Both the position numbers and the translations under genes were made by a program. This document shows positions 8,397-17,559 of a stretch of 64,000 nucleotides of DNA, piece after piece. Source of the DNA: Natronohydrobacter thiooxidans (GTDB taxonomy: Bacteria > Pseudomonadota > Alphaproteobacteria > Rhodobacterales > Rhodobacteraceae); NCBI RefSeq assembly GCF_001884735.1, contig NZ_MJAP01000034.1:248001-312000 (forward strand). Reading direction: 5' to 3'. The notes beneath the pieces were generated by a model. That model worked only from the letters and a program-made list of their open reading frames with translations. It was not told the DNA's origin and made no database searches. Numbering within the stretch: the first letter of the stretch is position 1; every line of letters starts with the position of its first letter.

Positions 8397-9563
8397 ATGG
8401 GAAACAGTGACATGGTTCAGATACTGCCTGACACCGCTCCGGCGAGCCGCGCCCCCGCGCGCGCGCGCATCGAGGCTGTGGGCGCGGGGGCGCATGCCCT
8501 CTCCGGTGTTCTGGATCTGCGCAGCCTGCCTGCGATCCTGCCGCAGCTGGAGGCACTGGAGGGGCGCGATGTGCAGATCGACCTGTCCGGGCTGGAGAAG
8601 ATCGACACGGCCGGGGCCTATGCCCTGATCCGCCTGCGCGCGCGCTTGCAGGAACAGGGCGCGGGGCTGTCGCTGTCAGGGGTGCAGCCCGATCATCAGG
8701 CGCTGATCGAGCGTGTGGCGCAATCGCTGCCCAAACCCGAAACCGAAACAGCGGCCCCGCGCAATCTGATGGCGCTCTTTGACACTCTGGGCCGCAAGGT
8801 TGTCGATTTGCTGCGGTTTCTGGGCGATCTGCATGCGATGCTCGGGCTGTTTCTGGCGCGGCTGGTCTATGTGATCCGGCACCCGACGGAATTTCGCCTT
8901 ACCGCGCTCATTCATCATTGCGATCAGGTCGGGCTGAAAGCCGTGCCCATCGTGGCGCTGATGGGCTTTCTGATCGGGGTGGTTCTGGCCTTTCAGGGCT
9001 CGGTGCAGTTGCGCCAGTTCGGGGCCGAGATTTTCGTGGTGGATCTGATCGCCATTTCGATCCTGCGCGAATTGGGGATCCTGCTGACGGCGATCATCGT
9101 CGCGGGGCGCACGGCGTCAAGCTACACTGCCGCCATCGGTTCAATGAAGATGCGCGAAGAGATCGATGCCATGCGTACGCTGGCGATTGACCCGGCGCTG
9201 GCGCTCTTTGTGCCGCGCATACTGGCGCTGCTGATCGTGCTGCCGATCCTTGGCATGCTCGCCAATCTGACCGGCCTGATCGGCGGAGCGATGATGGCCT
9301 GGATCGAGCTGGGTATTTCTCCGGGGATGTTCATGGCGCGCCTTCTGGATGACACCAGCCTTGACCATGTGATCGTGGGTTTCGTGAAAGCCCCGGTCTT
9401 CGCGCTGATCATCGGGGTGATCGGCTGTCATGCGGGTATGCAGGTTGGCGGCAATGCCGAAAGCCTTGGCGCGCAGACCTCCAGCGCTGTGGTGCGGGCC
9501 ATTTTCATGGTGATCGTGGCCGATGCGCTGTTCTCGGTCTTTTTCGCGCTGTTGGGGATCTGA
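8397..9563 (+). CDS. mlaE: MlaE-type lipid ABC transporter permease with N-terminal STAS domain
   Basis: 388 residues. Residues about 30-110 resemble a STAS domain (the fold of MlaB), with the core VQIDLSGLEKIDTAGAYALIRLR. The rest is an MlaE permease with about five or six helices and the family's GFLIGVVLAFQGSVQLRQFGAE and GSMKMREEIDAMRTL segments. It therefore fuses the roles of MlaB and MlaE, which are separate in E. coli. The complex moves lipids between inner membrane and periplasm to keep outer-membrane asymmetry. ATG 8397 is given; the in-frame ATG at 8412 has a better Shine-Dalgarno (GGGAA) and could be the true start. First gene of a four-gene operon. Confidence 0.88.
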   Translation: MGNSDMVQILPDTAPASRAPARARIEAVGAGAHALSGVLDLRSLPAILPQLEALEGRDVQIDLSGLEKIDTAGAYALIRLRARLQEQGAGLSLSGVQPDHQALIERVAQSLPKPETETAAPRNLMALFDTLGRKVVDLLRFLGDLHAMLGLFLARLVYVIRHPTEFRLTALIHHCDQVGLKAVPIVALMGFLIGVVLAFQGSVQLRQFGAEIFVVDLIAISILRELGILLTAIIVAGRTASSYTAAIGSMKMREEIDAMRTLAIDPALALFVPRILALLIVLPILGMLANLTGLIGGAMMAWIELGISPGMFMARLLDDTSLDHVIVGFVKAPVFALIIGVIGCHAGMQVGGNAESLGAQTSSAVVRAIFMVIVADALFSVFFALLGI

Positions 9564-9567
9564 GATC

Positions 9568-10344
9568 ATGCCGGAGACCGTCATCGAGTTGCGCGGGATC
9601 GTCAACCAGTTCGGGCAGCACCGGGTGCATGACAATCTGGATCTGGACGTTTATCGCGGCGAAGTTCTGGGCGTGGTCGGCGGCTCTGGCACCGGCAAAT
9701 CGGTGCTGTTGCGCTGCATCGCCGGTTTGCGCCCGCCGCAGGGGGGCAGCGTCCGCATTTTCGGACAGGATGCGCTGAACTGCTCCGAGGCCGAACGCCG
9801 CGCCATCGACATGCGCATGGGGGTGATGTTTCAGGACGGGGCGTTGTTTTCCTCGCTGACCGTGCGCGAGAATGTCGAAGTGCCGATGCGCAACCTGCCC
9901 GGGCTGGATGCGGGGTTGCGGCGCGAACTGGCGGATCTGAAGATCGCCATGTCGGGCCTGCCCTACAAGGCGGGGGACAATTACCCGTCCGAGCTTTCGG
10001 GGGGGATGCGCAAGCGGGCAGGGCTGGCGCGCGCGCTGGCGCTTGACCCTGAAATCGTTTTTCTGGACGAGCCGACAGCGGGTCTCGACCCGATCGGGGC
10101 TGCGGCTTTTGATGAATTGATCAAGGCGCTTTCGGAAACTCTGGGCCTGACCGTGTTTCTTGTCACACATGATCTTGATACGCTGCATGCCACCTGTGAC
10201 CGGATTGCCGTACTCGCGGAAAAACGGGTCATGTACACTGGAACCATGGCCGATATGCTGCATATCGAACATCCGTGGGTGCATGAGTATTTCCATGGGC
10301 CGCGTGCGCGGGCGGCGGTGGAGACATTGGAAAGGAATGCCTGA
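9568..10344 (+). CDS. mlaF: MlaF-type lipid ABC transporter ATP-binding protein
   Basis: 258 residues from the ATG at 9568, four bases after the stop of the permease gene. Walker A is GGSGTGKSV (about residues 37-45), the Q-loop lies in MGVMFQDGALFSSLTV, the signature is LSGGMRKRAGLARAL, Walker B is IVFLDEPTAGLDP and the H-loop VTHDLDTL. The GVMFQDGALFSS stretch and the Met in the signature are typical of MlaF/Mkl proteins. It powers lipid movement through the MlaE-like permease and MCE protein encoded on either side. An upstream in-frame start at 9523 lies inside the permease gene and was rejected. Assignment is firm. Confidence 0.92.
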   Translation: MPETVIELRGIVNQFGQHRVHDNLDLDVYRGEVLGVVGGSGTGKSVLLRCIAGLRPPQGGSVRIFGQDALNCSEAERRAIDMRMGVMFQDGALFSSLTVRENVEVPMRNLPGLDAGLRRELADLKIAMSGLPYKAGDNYPSELSGGMRKRAGLARALALDPEIVFLDEPTAGLDPIGAAAFDELIKALSETLGLTVFLVTHDLDTLHATCDRIAVLAEKRVMYTGTMADMLHIEHPWVHEYFHGPRARAAVETLERNA

Positions 10345-10347
10345 CGC

Positions 10348-12060
10348 ATGGAAACCAAGGCCAATTACACGCTGATCGGGATCTTCGCGGCGCTGGGCTT
10401 TCTGGGCGTGCTGGGCTTCTTTCTGGCTTTCGGCAAGTTCCAGCTTGATCGCCAGTTCGCCTATTACGAGGTGCGCTTCGACTCGGTCTCGGGCCTGTCG
10501 CGCGCCGCTGATGTGCGCTTCGCCGGGCTTCTGGTCGGGCAGGTGACGGATGTGCGGCTGGCGCCCGAAGGCGACGGCACGGTGCTGGTGCGGCTGGAAG
10601 TCGATCGCGCAACGCCGGTGCGCGCGGATTCGGTGGCGACTGTGGACAGTTCGGGCATTACCGGCGTGTCTTTCGTGGCAATTTCCTCGGGCTCGACCGA
10701 TATGCCGCTGATCAATGACCGTACGGACACACCGCGACTGGAGGCGGGGCGCTCGACCATCGCCTCGCTGACCGAAGGTGCGCCGCGCGTGCTGGATGAA
10801 ACCCTGCGCGTGCTCGAACAGGTCAATCAGCTTCTTGGCGATGAGAATCAGGGCAGGGTCGCGCGCATTCTGGAGAATGTCGAGCAATCCACCGGTGAGG
10901 TGTCGCGGGCGCTGGACAATTTCGCGGGCTTTACCGACACGATTGCTGCTGCGACCGAAACCTTTTCCGAGTTCAGCGACAATCTGACCCCGATCCTGTT
11001 GCAGGCCGAAAAGACCGTCGAGAGCCTGCAATTCGCCATCGACGAATTCGCGCTTCTGGCGACCGAGTCGCGCATCACCTTCGAGACCGGGACCACGACC
11101 CTGCAGACAGTGGATGATTTCGTGGCGCAGGACATGACCGAGATGGTCGCGCAACTGCGCGCGGCTGCCGATCAGGTGGGCGCCGAGATCACCGAATTGT
11201 CGCGCGAGGCGCAGGTGACATTCGCGGAATTTGCCCGCACCGGCGCCGCCGCCACGCAGCGGATCGAGGCGCTGGATCCCGCGCTTGCGCGGATCGAGCC
11301 GCTGCTGGCGCGGGCCGATACCGCGCTGGAGGCGCTGGAAGCGATGTCGCGCAATGTCGATGCGCTGGTCACGGGTGACGGTGCGCTTCTGGTGGCAGAA
11401 GCGCGCGAAATGGTGCAGGCGGCAACCGCAGCCACGCGCAATATCGCGGAAGTGGCCGAAAGCGATCTGCCTGCGATCATGACGGATGTGCGTCTGGCAA
11501 CCGCCGATATCCGCCGCGTCGTGGCCACGGTCGGGGCCGATCTGGAACAGGTCTCGGGGCGGATCGAGGCGCTCTCTGACAGTGGGGTCAGGACGCTGGA
11601 TCAGGTGACAGAGACTTTCGCCAATGCCAATGCGACGCTGGCCGCGATCAACCGTGCGCTTGCCACCAGCGAAGGCGCCATTCAGGCCGCCGAGCGCGCC
11701 TTTGTCGGGGCGGACCGGGTGATCAATGAAGAGATCGGCCAGATCACCGAAGATCTGCGCGATGTGCTGGGTCGGCTGGGCCGCGCCGTGGATTCGGTTT
11801 CCGCCGATATTCCCGAAGTGACCGCCGATCTGCGCCGCACAGCCGAGACTGCTGCGCGCGCCTTTGACGATCTGGGCCGGATGGTGCGCGACAGTTCCGG
11901 GCCGGTGCGCGACTTCACCACCACCGGCCTGCCCAATATCACGCAGCTTGCGCGCGAGACCCGTGGGCTGATCACCAATCTTGACCGCCTGACGCGCCAG
12001 ATCGAACGGAACCCGGCGCAGTTTCTTCTCAATCGTCAGACACCGGAGTTCAGAAGATGA
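10348..12060 (+). CDS. mlaD: MlaD/MCE-domain protein with long helical tail
   Basis: 570 residues. An N-terminal anchor helix (about residues 8-28, IFAALGFLGVLGFFLAF) is followed by one MCE domain (about 37-115), with the typical DSVSGLSRAADVRFAGLLVGQV. The remaining 450 residues are a long Ala/Glu/Thr-rich alpha-helical region with heptad character. MlaD of E. coli is only 183 residues; long-tailed forms are common in alphaproteobacteria and may span the periplasm as a tube or bundle, as PqiB and LetB do. It is encoded between the ATPase and the auxiliary lipoprotein, overlapping the latter by four bases (ATGA). Family and place are certain; how far it spans the periplasm is inference. Confidence 0.88.
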   Translation: METKANYTLIGIFAALGFLGVLGFFLAFGKFQLDRQFAYYEVRFDSVSGLSRAADVRFAGLLVGQVTDVRLAPEGDGTVLVRLEVDRATPVRADSVATVDSSGITGVSFVAISSGSTDMPLINDRTDTPRLEAGRSTIASLTEGAPRVLDETLRVLEQVNQLLGDENQGRVARILENVEQSTGEVSRALDNFAGFTDTIAAATETFSEFSDNLTPILLQAEKTVESLQFAIDEFALLATESRITFETGTTTLQTVDDFVAQDMTEMVAQLRAAADQVGAEITELSREAQVTFAEFARTGAAATQRIEALDPALARIEPLLARADTALEALEAMSRNVDALVTGDGALLVAEAREMVQAATAATRNIAEVAESDLPAIMTDVRLATADIRRVVATVGADLEQVSGRIEALSDSGVRTLDQVTETFANANATLAAINRALATSEGAIQAAERAFVGADRVINEEIGQITEDLRDVLGRLGRAVDSVSADIPEVTADLRRTAETAARAFDDLGRMVRDSSGPVRDFTTTGLPNITQLARETRGLITNLDRLTRQIERNPAQFLLNRQTPEFRR

Positions 12061-12695
12061 CATTTCCCAGACGCGATTTCCTGATGGGCGCGGGGGCGCT
12101 GTCACTTCTGTCGGGTTGCGGCGCGCTTTCGGCGATCAGCGATGCAACCACGCCGCTCGATGCTTATGAGCTGCGCGCGCCCGATCTGCCGCAGGCCGGG
12201 CGCTCGCTCGCGCGGTCCCTGAGCATCGAGCCCCCCACGACCTCGGGTGCGCTGGATATCGACCGGATCCTGATCAAGCCCAATGCGCTGCAATCGCTCT
12301 ATCTGCCCGGCGCGCGCTGGTCGGACAAGGCGCCGCTGATGTATCAGACCGTGATCCTGCGCGCCTTTGAGGATACCGGCGCGCTGGCCTATGTCGGGCG
12401 CAGGCCGCTGGGCGGGACGGGCGATTTCGCGCTGATCTCCGAGATCACCGATTTTCAGGCGGAACTGTCGGCGGATGGCAACTCGGTCAGCACCCGCATC
12501 CGGCTGGTCGCCCGCATGGTGCGCGAGGCCGATGCCCGCGTGTTGTCGCGGCGGAGTTTTCAGGCGGTGGCGCCTGCGGCCTCGACCGAGGCGCTGGATG
12601 TGGTCCAGGCATTCAACATCGCCTCTGACGCCGTGCTGAACGATCTGGTGCGCTGGGGGCTGGAGGTGATCGGTCTGCGCCTGCCTGCGGTGTGA
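12057..12695 (+). CDS. ABC-type transport auxiliary lipoprotein
   Basis: 212 residues, of the ABC transport auxiliary component family (PF03886, the PqiC group). The N-terminus reads TFPRRDFLMGAGALSLLSGC: a twin-arginine-like RRDFL followed by a hydrophobic stretch and a lipobox LLSGC with the lipidated Cys at about residue 21. The protein is therefore probably a lipoprotein, perhaps exported by Tat. The mature part has the ILIKPNALQSLYLPGARWSDKAPLM motif seen in this family. It probably sits in the outer membrane and receives or docks the MCE protein encoded just upstream, with which it overlaps by four bases. Last gene of the lipid transport operon. Confidence 0.8.
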   Translation: MTFPRRDFLMGAGALSLLSGCGALSAISDATTPLDAYELRAPDLPQAGRSLARSLSIEPPTTSGALDIDRILIKPNALQSLYLPGARWSDKAPLMYQTVILRAFEDTGALAYVGRRPLGGTGDFALISEITDFQAELSADGNSVSTRIRLVARMVREADARVLSRRSFQAVAPAASTEALDVVQAFNIASDAVLNDLVRWGLEVIGLRLPAV

Positions 12696-12713
12696 CGGGC
12701 CGCGCGGGCGTAT

Positions 12714-12736
12714 GAGTATTTCGGGCAAGATGAAAG
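12714..12736 (+). repeat. Rhodobacteraceae-type intergenic repeat, copy 1
   Basis: GAGTATTTCGGGCAAGA followed by TGAAAG lies just upstream of the GTG start at 12747. A second copy on the opposite strand lies at 49812-49838 (GAGTATTTCAGGCAAGA in reverse complement). I recall near-identical short repeats scattered between genes in Rhodobacteraceae; their function is not known to me. Confidence 0.6.
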
Positions 12737-12746
12737 CGAAACGGCT

Positions 12747-13325
12747 GTGATCCGCGCCCTCTATGACTGGACCCTGTCGCTGGCGCGGCATCCGCACGCG
12801 CTCTGGGCGCTGGCTTTTGTGGCTTTCATCGAAAGCTCGGTCTTTCCGATCCCGCCCGATGTGCTGATGGTTGCGATGATCGTGGCGCGCCCCTCACGGG
12901 CCTTTATGATCGCCGGGGTTGCGACTCTGGCCTCCGTTGCGGGGGGACTCTTGGGCTACTGGATCGGCTATGGCGCGTTCGAGGCGGTGGGGCGGCCGGT
13001 GCTGGAGTTTTACGGCAAGGACGCCTATTTCGCCGAGTTTCAGCAGCGCTACAATGAATGGGGCGCATGGGCCGTGCTGATCGCGGGTGTGACACCATTT
13101 CCCTACAAGGTCATCACCATTCTGTCGGGCGTCACCGGGCTGTCGCTGGGGGTGTTTCTGGTGGCCTCGGTGATTGCGCGGGCGCTGCGGTTTTTCGTCG
13201 TCGCGGCGCTGCTGTGGAAATTCGGCGCACCGATTCGTGATTTCATCGAAGCCCGTCTGGGGCTTGTCTTTTCCGTGCTGATGGCGCTCCTGTTGGGCGG
13301 GTTTCTGGCGATAAGGGTTCTGTGA
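12747..13325 (+). CDS. DedA/YqaA-family membrane protein
   Basis: 192 residues with about four to five hydrophobic segments. The stretch FIESSVFPIPPDVLMVAM and the later GVTPFPYKVITILSGVTGLS are hallmarks of the DedA (SNARE-associated, VTT) superfamily, YqaA branch, whose members act in the inner membrane in lipid flipping or ion-coupled transport. The start is GTG at 12747, since the upstream ATG at 12730 is out of frame and closes at once. It overlaps the next gene, dsbB, by one base (TGATG), so the two are probably co-translated. Its substrate cannot be told from sequence. Confidence 0.82.
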   Translation: MIRALYDWTLSLARHPHALWALAFVAFIESSVFPIPPDVLMVAMIVARPSRAFMIAGVATLASVAGGLLGYWIGYGAFEAVGRPVLEFYGKDAYFAEFQQRYNEWGAWAVLIAGVTPFPYKVITILSGVTGLSLGVFLVASVIARALRFFVVAALLWKFGAPIRDFIEARLGLVFSVLMALLLGGFLAIRVL

Positions 13326-13780
13326 TGCGCAGACAGGTGCAGCTTCTGGCTTTGGCGGGCTCGGCGGGGCTTTTGCTGGGGGCGCTTGCGTTTCAGTATA
13401 TCGGGGGGATGGCGCCCTGTGCGCTCTGCATCTGGCAGCGCTGGCCGCATCTCGTAGCGCTGCTGGGGGCAGGCGGGCTGGTCATCGCCAACCCGGTTTT
13501 CGCGCTGACGGGGGCATTGGGGGCCGCGACATCGGGCGGGATCGGCGTCTATCACACTGGCGTCGAGCGCGGCTGGTGGCCGGGGCCGTCCTCATGCAGC
13601 GCCGGGGGCGATCTGTCGCGACTGACACCCGAAGAATTGCTGGCGCAGATCATGGCGGCGCCGGTCGTGCGCTGCGACGAGGTGCCCTGGGAGATGCTGG
13701 GCCTGTCCATGGCCAGCTGGAACGCCGTCGCATCCTTCGGCATCGCGGGGCTGTGGCTGGTCAGCCTGAAACTACGTTAA
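13325..13780 (+). CDS. dsbB: Disulfide bond formation protein DsbB
   Basis: 151 residues with four membrane helices. DsbB passes electrons from periplasmic DsbA to ubiquinone. The first redox pair is C32-x-x-C35 (PCALC) and the second is C91 and C117 in the periplasmic loop; QR at 38-39 after the first pair matches the quinone-side Arg of the family. The ATG at 13325 shares its A with the stop of the upstream DedA-like gene; a GTG one codon earlier is in frame but less likely. The stop overlaps that of the convergent usg gene by a few bases (13777-13780). All four catalytic cysteines are present, so it should be active. Confidence 0.88.
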   Translation: MRRQVQLLALAGSAGLLLGALAFQYIGGMAPCALCIWQRWPHLVALLGAGGLVIANPVFALTGALGAATSGGIGVYHTGVERGWWPGPSSCSAGGDLSRLTPEELLAQIMAAPVVRCDEVPWEMLGLSMASWNAVASFGIAGLWLVSLKLR

Positions 13781-14076
13781 TGCAGGCGCAGATCTCGTCT
13801 GCTGAATTTGCCGACCTCGAATTCGCCCACGACATGGCGCCATTCGCTGGGCGCAAGTTGCTTGCGATGGGTGAAGCGCACTGAATGCAGCGGCCCGTCG
13901 ATACTCTCCTGCCAGAATTCGATGAATTCGAACAGGCGTGGGTAATCCGGGGCCAGATCATACTCCTGCCAGACGAAACTGTTCAGGACATGAATGTGAT
14001 CGGGCATGCGGTAGATCATTTCGGCGGTGGTCAGGCCATAGCCCTTGAGCAGTAGTTCAACCGTGCGTGTTTCCAT
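13777..14076 (-). CDS. usg: Usg family protein
   Basis: 99 residues from the ATG at 14074-14076, preceded on its strand by AGAGG. The sequence METRTVELLLKGYGLTTAE, then MPDHIHVLNSFVWQEYDLAP and FEFIEFWQ, is the conserved core of the alphaproteobacterial Usg family (PF06233). Usg was once thought to be linked to tryptophan biosynthesis (phosphoribosylanthranilate isomerase), but its function is unproven. A longer frame reaching 14196 adds 40 residues of unrelated character and was rejected. It converges with dsbB, their stops overlapping, and diverges from gyrA. Confidence 0.8.
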   Translation of the reverse strand: METRTVELLLKGYGLTTAEMIYRMPDHIHVLNSFVWQEYDLAPDYPRLFEFIEFWQESIDGPLHSVRFTHRKQLAPSEWRHVVGEFEVGKFSRRDLRLH

Positions 14077-14148
14077 ATGATACCTCTTTTCGCCCCTCCG
14101 TGACTCGAATCTTGCCAGAGAAAAGATAATAATCAATGAAAACATATT

Positions 14149-14176
14149 GTTATCACTGCCCTGTGATGGCTGCCAA
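14149..14176 (-). promoter_or_regulatory. Candidate promoter of usg
   Basis: Read on the minus strand: TTGGCA (-35, 14171-14176), a 16-base spacer and GATAAC (-10, 14149-14154). This puts the transcript start about 65 bases before the usg ATG. The surrounding DNA is markedly AT-rich for this window. Confidence 0.35.
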
Positions 14177-14270
14177 AGGAAAGCATTGCGGGGCATTGCA
14201 CCCTATATCGTGCATCTGATAGAGTGCGCCCAACCATATCTAGAGTATGTGACAGAGCTGCGAGGATGAC

Positions 14271-17006
14271 GTGAGCGATAGCCCGGAAACCCCTGAAAAC
14301 ATGGACGAAACCCCGCCAGCCCACCCCTCGGGCCCGTCGGTCTCCATCACGCAGGAAATGCGCAGCTCGTACCTTGATTATGCGATGAGCGTGATCGTCA
14401 GCCGCGCGATCCCGGATCTGCGCGACGGCTTGAAGCCTGTGCATCGGCGTATTCTTTATGCAATGCATGAATCCGGCAACACCCATGACAAGCCCTATCG
14501 CAAATCCGCGCGTGCCGTGGGCGATGTGATGGGCAAATACCACCCGCATGGCGATTCAGCGATCTATGACGCGCTGGTGCGCATGGCGCAGCCGTTTTCG
14601 ATGTCGCTGAAACTGCTGGACGGGCAGGGCAATTTTGGCTCGATGGATGGCGATAACGCGGCTGCAATGCGCTATACCGAAGTGCGCATGGACAAGGCCG
14701 CGAGTTTCCTCCTGGCCGATATCGACAAGAACACGGTCGATTTTCAGGACAATTATGACGGGCGCGATCGCGAACCCACGGTGCTGCCTGCGCGTTTCCC
14801 GAATATGCTGGTCAATGGCGCGGGCGGGATTGCGGTCGGCATGGCCACCAATATCCCGCCGCATAATCTGGGCGAGGTGATCGACGCGACGCTCGCGCTG
14901 ATTGAGAACCCCGATCTGACCAGTTCGGATCTGATGGAATTCGTGCCCGCGCCCGATTTCCCGACCGGCGGGCTGATCCTTGGTCGTTCCGGCGCGCGCA
15001 AAGCCTATCTTGAGGGGCGCGGCTCGGTGCTGATCCGGGCAAAAACCCATGTCGAGGAGATCCGCAAGGACCGTTTCGCCATCATCGTCGATGAGATCCC
15101 CTATCAGGTGAACAAATCGACCATGGTCGAGAAGATCGCCGATGCGGTGCGCGAGAAGAAGATCGAGGGCATTGCCTCGGTCGCCGATGAATCCGATCGC
15201 GTGGGCGTGCGGGTCGTGGTGGAACTGAAACGCGACGCGACGCCCGATGTGGTGCTGAACCAGTTGTTCCGCTTCACGCCGATGCAGACCTCTTTCGGCT
15301 GCAACATGCTGGCGCTGAATGGTGGGCGGCCCGAACAACTGACGCTCCGCGATTTCCTGACAGCCTTTGTGGGCTTCCGCGAGGAAGTGGTGACGCGGCG
15401 CACGGCGTTCGAGTTGAACAAGGCGCGTGAGCGGTCCCATGTTCTCTGCGGGCTGGCGGTCGCGGTGTCGAATGTCGATGAAGTGGTGGCCACGATCCGG
15501 GCCTCGGCTGACCCGGCAGAGGCGCGCGAGAAGCTGATGACCCGGCGCTGGCCTGCGGCGGATATCGCGGCCTATATCCGGTTGATCGACGATCCCAGCC
15601 ACACGATGAACGAGGATGGCACCTATAACCTGTCGGAAGTGCAGGCCCGTGCAATCCTTGAACTGCGCCTGCAGCGCCTGACCGCAATGGGCGTGAAGGA
15701 AGTCACCGACGAGCTGGAAGCGCTTGCTGCCAAGATCAAGGATTATCTCGATATCCTGCGCTCGCGGGCGCGGGTGATGGAGATCATCTCGACCGAACTG
15801 GCGGAAGTGCGCGACTTGTTCGCGGTGCCGCGCCGGACCGAGATTGTCGATTGGGCCGGTGATCTGGATGACGAGGATCTGATCGAGCGCGAGGATATGG
15901 TCGTCACGATCACCTCGGGCGGCTATATCAAGCGCACGCCGCTGGTCGAGTTCCGCGCGCAGCGGCGTGGCGGCAAGGGGCTGTCCGGGATGGCCACCAA
16001 GGATGATGATGTCGTCACCACGCTATTCGTGGCCAATACCCATACGCAGCTTCTGTTCTTCACCACCGATGGCATGGTCTACAAGCTCAAGACCTGGCGC
16101 CTGCCGCTGGCCGGGCGCAATGCGCGGGGCAAGGCGATGGTGAATATCCTGCCGATTGCCACCGGGGTCAGTATTGCGGCCATTATGCCGGTCGAGCGGC
16201 CAGAGGAAGAATGGGAAAACCTGCAGATCGTTTTCGCGACCTCGCAGGGCGATGTCCGGCGCAATGCGCTGTCGGATTTCACCAATGTCATGCGCAATGG
16301 CAAGATCGCCATGAAGCTGCCCGAAGGGGTGACGCTGGTGAATGCACGCATCTGCGACGAAAATGACGATGTGATGCTGGTTACATCCTCGGGTCGCGCG
16401 ATCCGCTTCCCCACGACCGATGTGCGCGTCTTCAAGGGCCGCGATTCGACCGGTGTGCGCGGGGTGCGTCTGGGCGAGGGGGATCGTGTGGTCTCGATGG
16501 CCGTGATCCGCCATTTCGAAACCACGCCCGAAGAGCGCGAAGCCTTTATCCGCCAGCGCCGCCTGATTGCCGGTGTGGTCGAGGATGAGGCGGAAGAGGC
16601 CGGCGATGAGGCGGTCGAGGCCGGGCAACTCTCGCCCGAGCGCTATGCCGAAATGTCTGCTGCCGAGGATTTGCTCCTGACAATCACGGCGGGGGGCTTG
16701 GGCAAGCTGACCTCCAGCCATGACTACCGCATAACCGCGCGGGGCGGGCAGGGGGTTGGCGCGACCGACAAGCAGATGCGCGGCGGTGCGCTGGTGGCGC
16801 TCTTCCCGGTCGAGATGGCCGATCAGGTGATGCTGGTCACTTCGGGCGGGCAGTCGATCCGCGTGCCGGTCGATGGCATCCGCTTCCTGCGCCGCACCGG
16901 CGGGGGCGTGAAAGTGTTCAACATGAACGGATCGGGCGAGCAGGTCGTCTCGGTCGCGCGCATTGCCGAGGCCGGAGACGAGGACGCCGCGACGGACGAG
17001 GCATGA
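14271..17006 (+). CDS. gyrA: DNA gyrase subunit A
   Basis: 911 residues; the DNA-cleaving and rejoining subunit of gyrase, which supercoils DNA with GyrB. The catalytic Tyr is Y135 ([10 protein letters not shown]). The quinolone region reads [10 protein letters not shown] with Ser96 and Asp100, equivalent to Ser83 and Asp87 of E. coli, so no classical resistance change is present. The C-terminal beta-pinwheel includes the GyrA box QRRGGKG (about residue 565), which separates GyrA from ParC. The start is GTG at 14271 behind CGAGGATGAC. The protein is slightly long owing to a Pro/Glu-rich N-terminal tail and an acidic insert ([15 protein letters not shown]). It overlaps the next small gene by four bases. 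Confidence 0.96.
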   Translation: MSDSPETPENMDETPPAHPSGPSVSITQEMRSSYLDYAMSVIVSRAIPDLRDGLKPVHRRILYAMHESGNTHDKPYRKSARAVGDVMGKYHPHGDSAIYDALVRMAQPFSMSLKLLDGQGNFGSMDGDNAAAMRYTEVRMDKAASFLLADIDKNTVDFQDNYDGRDREPTVLPARFPNMLVNGAGGIAVGMATNIPPHNLGEVIDATLALIENPDLTSSDLMEFVPAPDFPTGGLILGRSGARKAYLEGRGSVLIRAKTHVEEIRKDRFAIIVDEIPYQVNKSTMVEKIADAVREKKIEGIASVADESDRVGVRVVVELKRDATPDVVLNQLFRFTPMQTSFGCNMLALNGGRPEQLTLRDFLTAFVGFREEVVTRRTAFELNKARERSHVLCGLAVAVSNVDEVVATIRASADPAEAREKLMTRRWPAADIAAYIRLIDDPSHTMNEDGTYNLSEVQARAILELRLQRLTAMGVKEVTDELEALAAKIKDYLDILRSRARVMEIISTELAEVRDLFAVPRRTEIVDWAGDLDDEDLIEREDMVVTITSGGYIKRTPLVEFRAQRRGGKGLSGMATKDDDVVTTLFVANTHTQLLFFTTDGMVYKLKTWRLPLAGRNARGKAMVNILPIATGVSIAAIMPVERPEEEWENLQIVFATSQGDVRRNALSDFTNVMRNGKIAMKLPEGVTLVNARICDENDDVMLVTSSGRAIRFPTTDVRVFKGRDSTGVRGVRLGEGDRVVSMAVIRHFETTPEEREAFIRQRRLIAGVVEDEAEEAGDEAVEAGQLSPERYAEMSAAEDLLLTITAGGLGKLTSSHDYRITARGGQGVGATDKQMRGGALVALFPVEMADQVMLVTSGGQSIRVPVDGIRFLRRTGGGVKVFNMNGSGEQVVSVARIAEAGDEDAATDEA

Positions 17007-17344
17007 GCGAGGCGCGTCTGCGTGCGGCCCTGGAGGGCTGCGCGCGGGCGGGGCAGCTTGTGACCTATGGCGCGCTGGCCGCCGAGATCGGGCTGGACGG
17101 GGCAGGACGGATCGCGCGGCTGACCGCGATGCTTGAAGCGCTGATGGTGGAAGATACGCAAGCAGGCCAGCCGCTGCGCGCCGCGCTGGTTCTGGGCCGG
17201 GTCTCGGGTGGGTTGCCCGCACGCGGGTTTTTCCTGAAAGCGGCCGAACTGGGCCATGATGCTAGCGACCCGGCGGCATTTCACCGCGCCCAGATCGCGG
17301 CACTGTTTTCTGCCGCGGGCAAGGCAGCTGACCCCTCCGCATGA
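17003..17344 (+). CDS. Small conserved-looking protein of unknown function after gyrA
   Basis: 113 residues, translationally coupled to gyrA through an ATGA overlap. I do not recognise a family with certainty. The central part ([31 protein letters not shown]) has the look of a winged-helix segment, faintly like the DNA-binding half of alkyltransferase proteins, and the end is Ala-rich. No signal peptide, membrane helix or Cys active site is present. Codon use is native and GC-rich, which with the coupling argues for a real gene. A hairpin 12-31 bases after its stop may end the transcript. Confidence 0.6.
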   Translation: MSEARLRAALEGCARAGQLVTYGALAAEIGLDGAGRIARLTAMLEALMVEDTQAGQPLRAALVLGRVSGGLPARGFFLKAAELGHDASDPAAFHRAQIAALFSAAGKAADPSA

Positions 17345-17355
17345 GACTGCCCGTT

Positions 17356-17375
17356 CGGCGGGAAATCACCCGCCG
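17356..17375 (+). terminator. Hairpin after the gyrA operon
   Basis: CGGCGGG (17356-17362) pairs with CCCGCCG (17369-17375) around AAATCA, followed by GATCGATTT. The T-run is poor, so this is a moderate candidate. The remaining sequence up to 17559 shows nothing else. Confidence 0.45.
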
Positions 17376-17559
17376 GATCGATTTCTGATCCTGCTCTGAT
17401 CGCGCAGTCGGGCAAGCGTGTTCATCAAGTACTTTCTTGACCTGCGTAAATCCGAGATCAACAGGGCGCGCGCATATCAGAAGGCCGCCCGGTCGGTGCG
17501 ACCCCATGGGCGATGCAGGCCCGTCATCGCTGTCGGTGCCTGTTGTCCATGCCTGCAGG

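Noticed and set aside
9505..12105. An 866-codon open frame on the minus strand opposite mlaF and mlaD
   Set aside because: It is antisense to genes with clear motifs, is rich in Arg, His, Gln and Pro as expected for a shadow of GC-rich codons, and has no family features.
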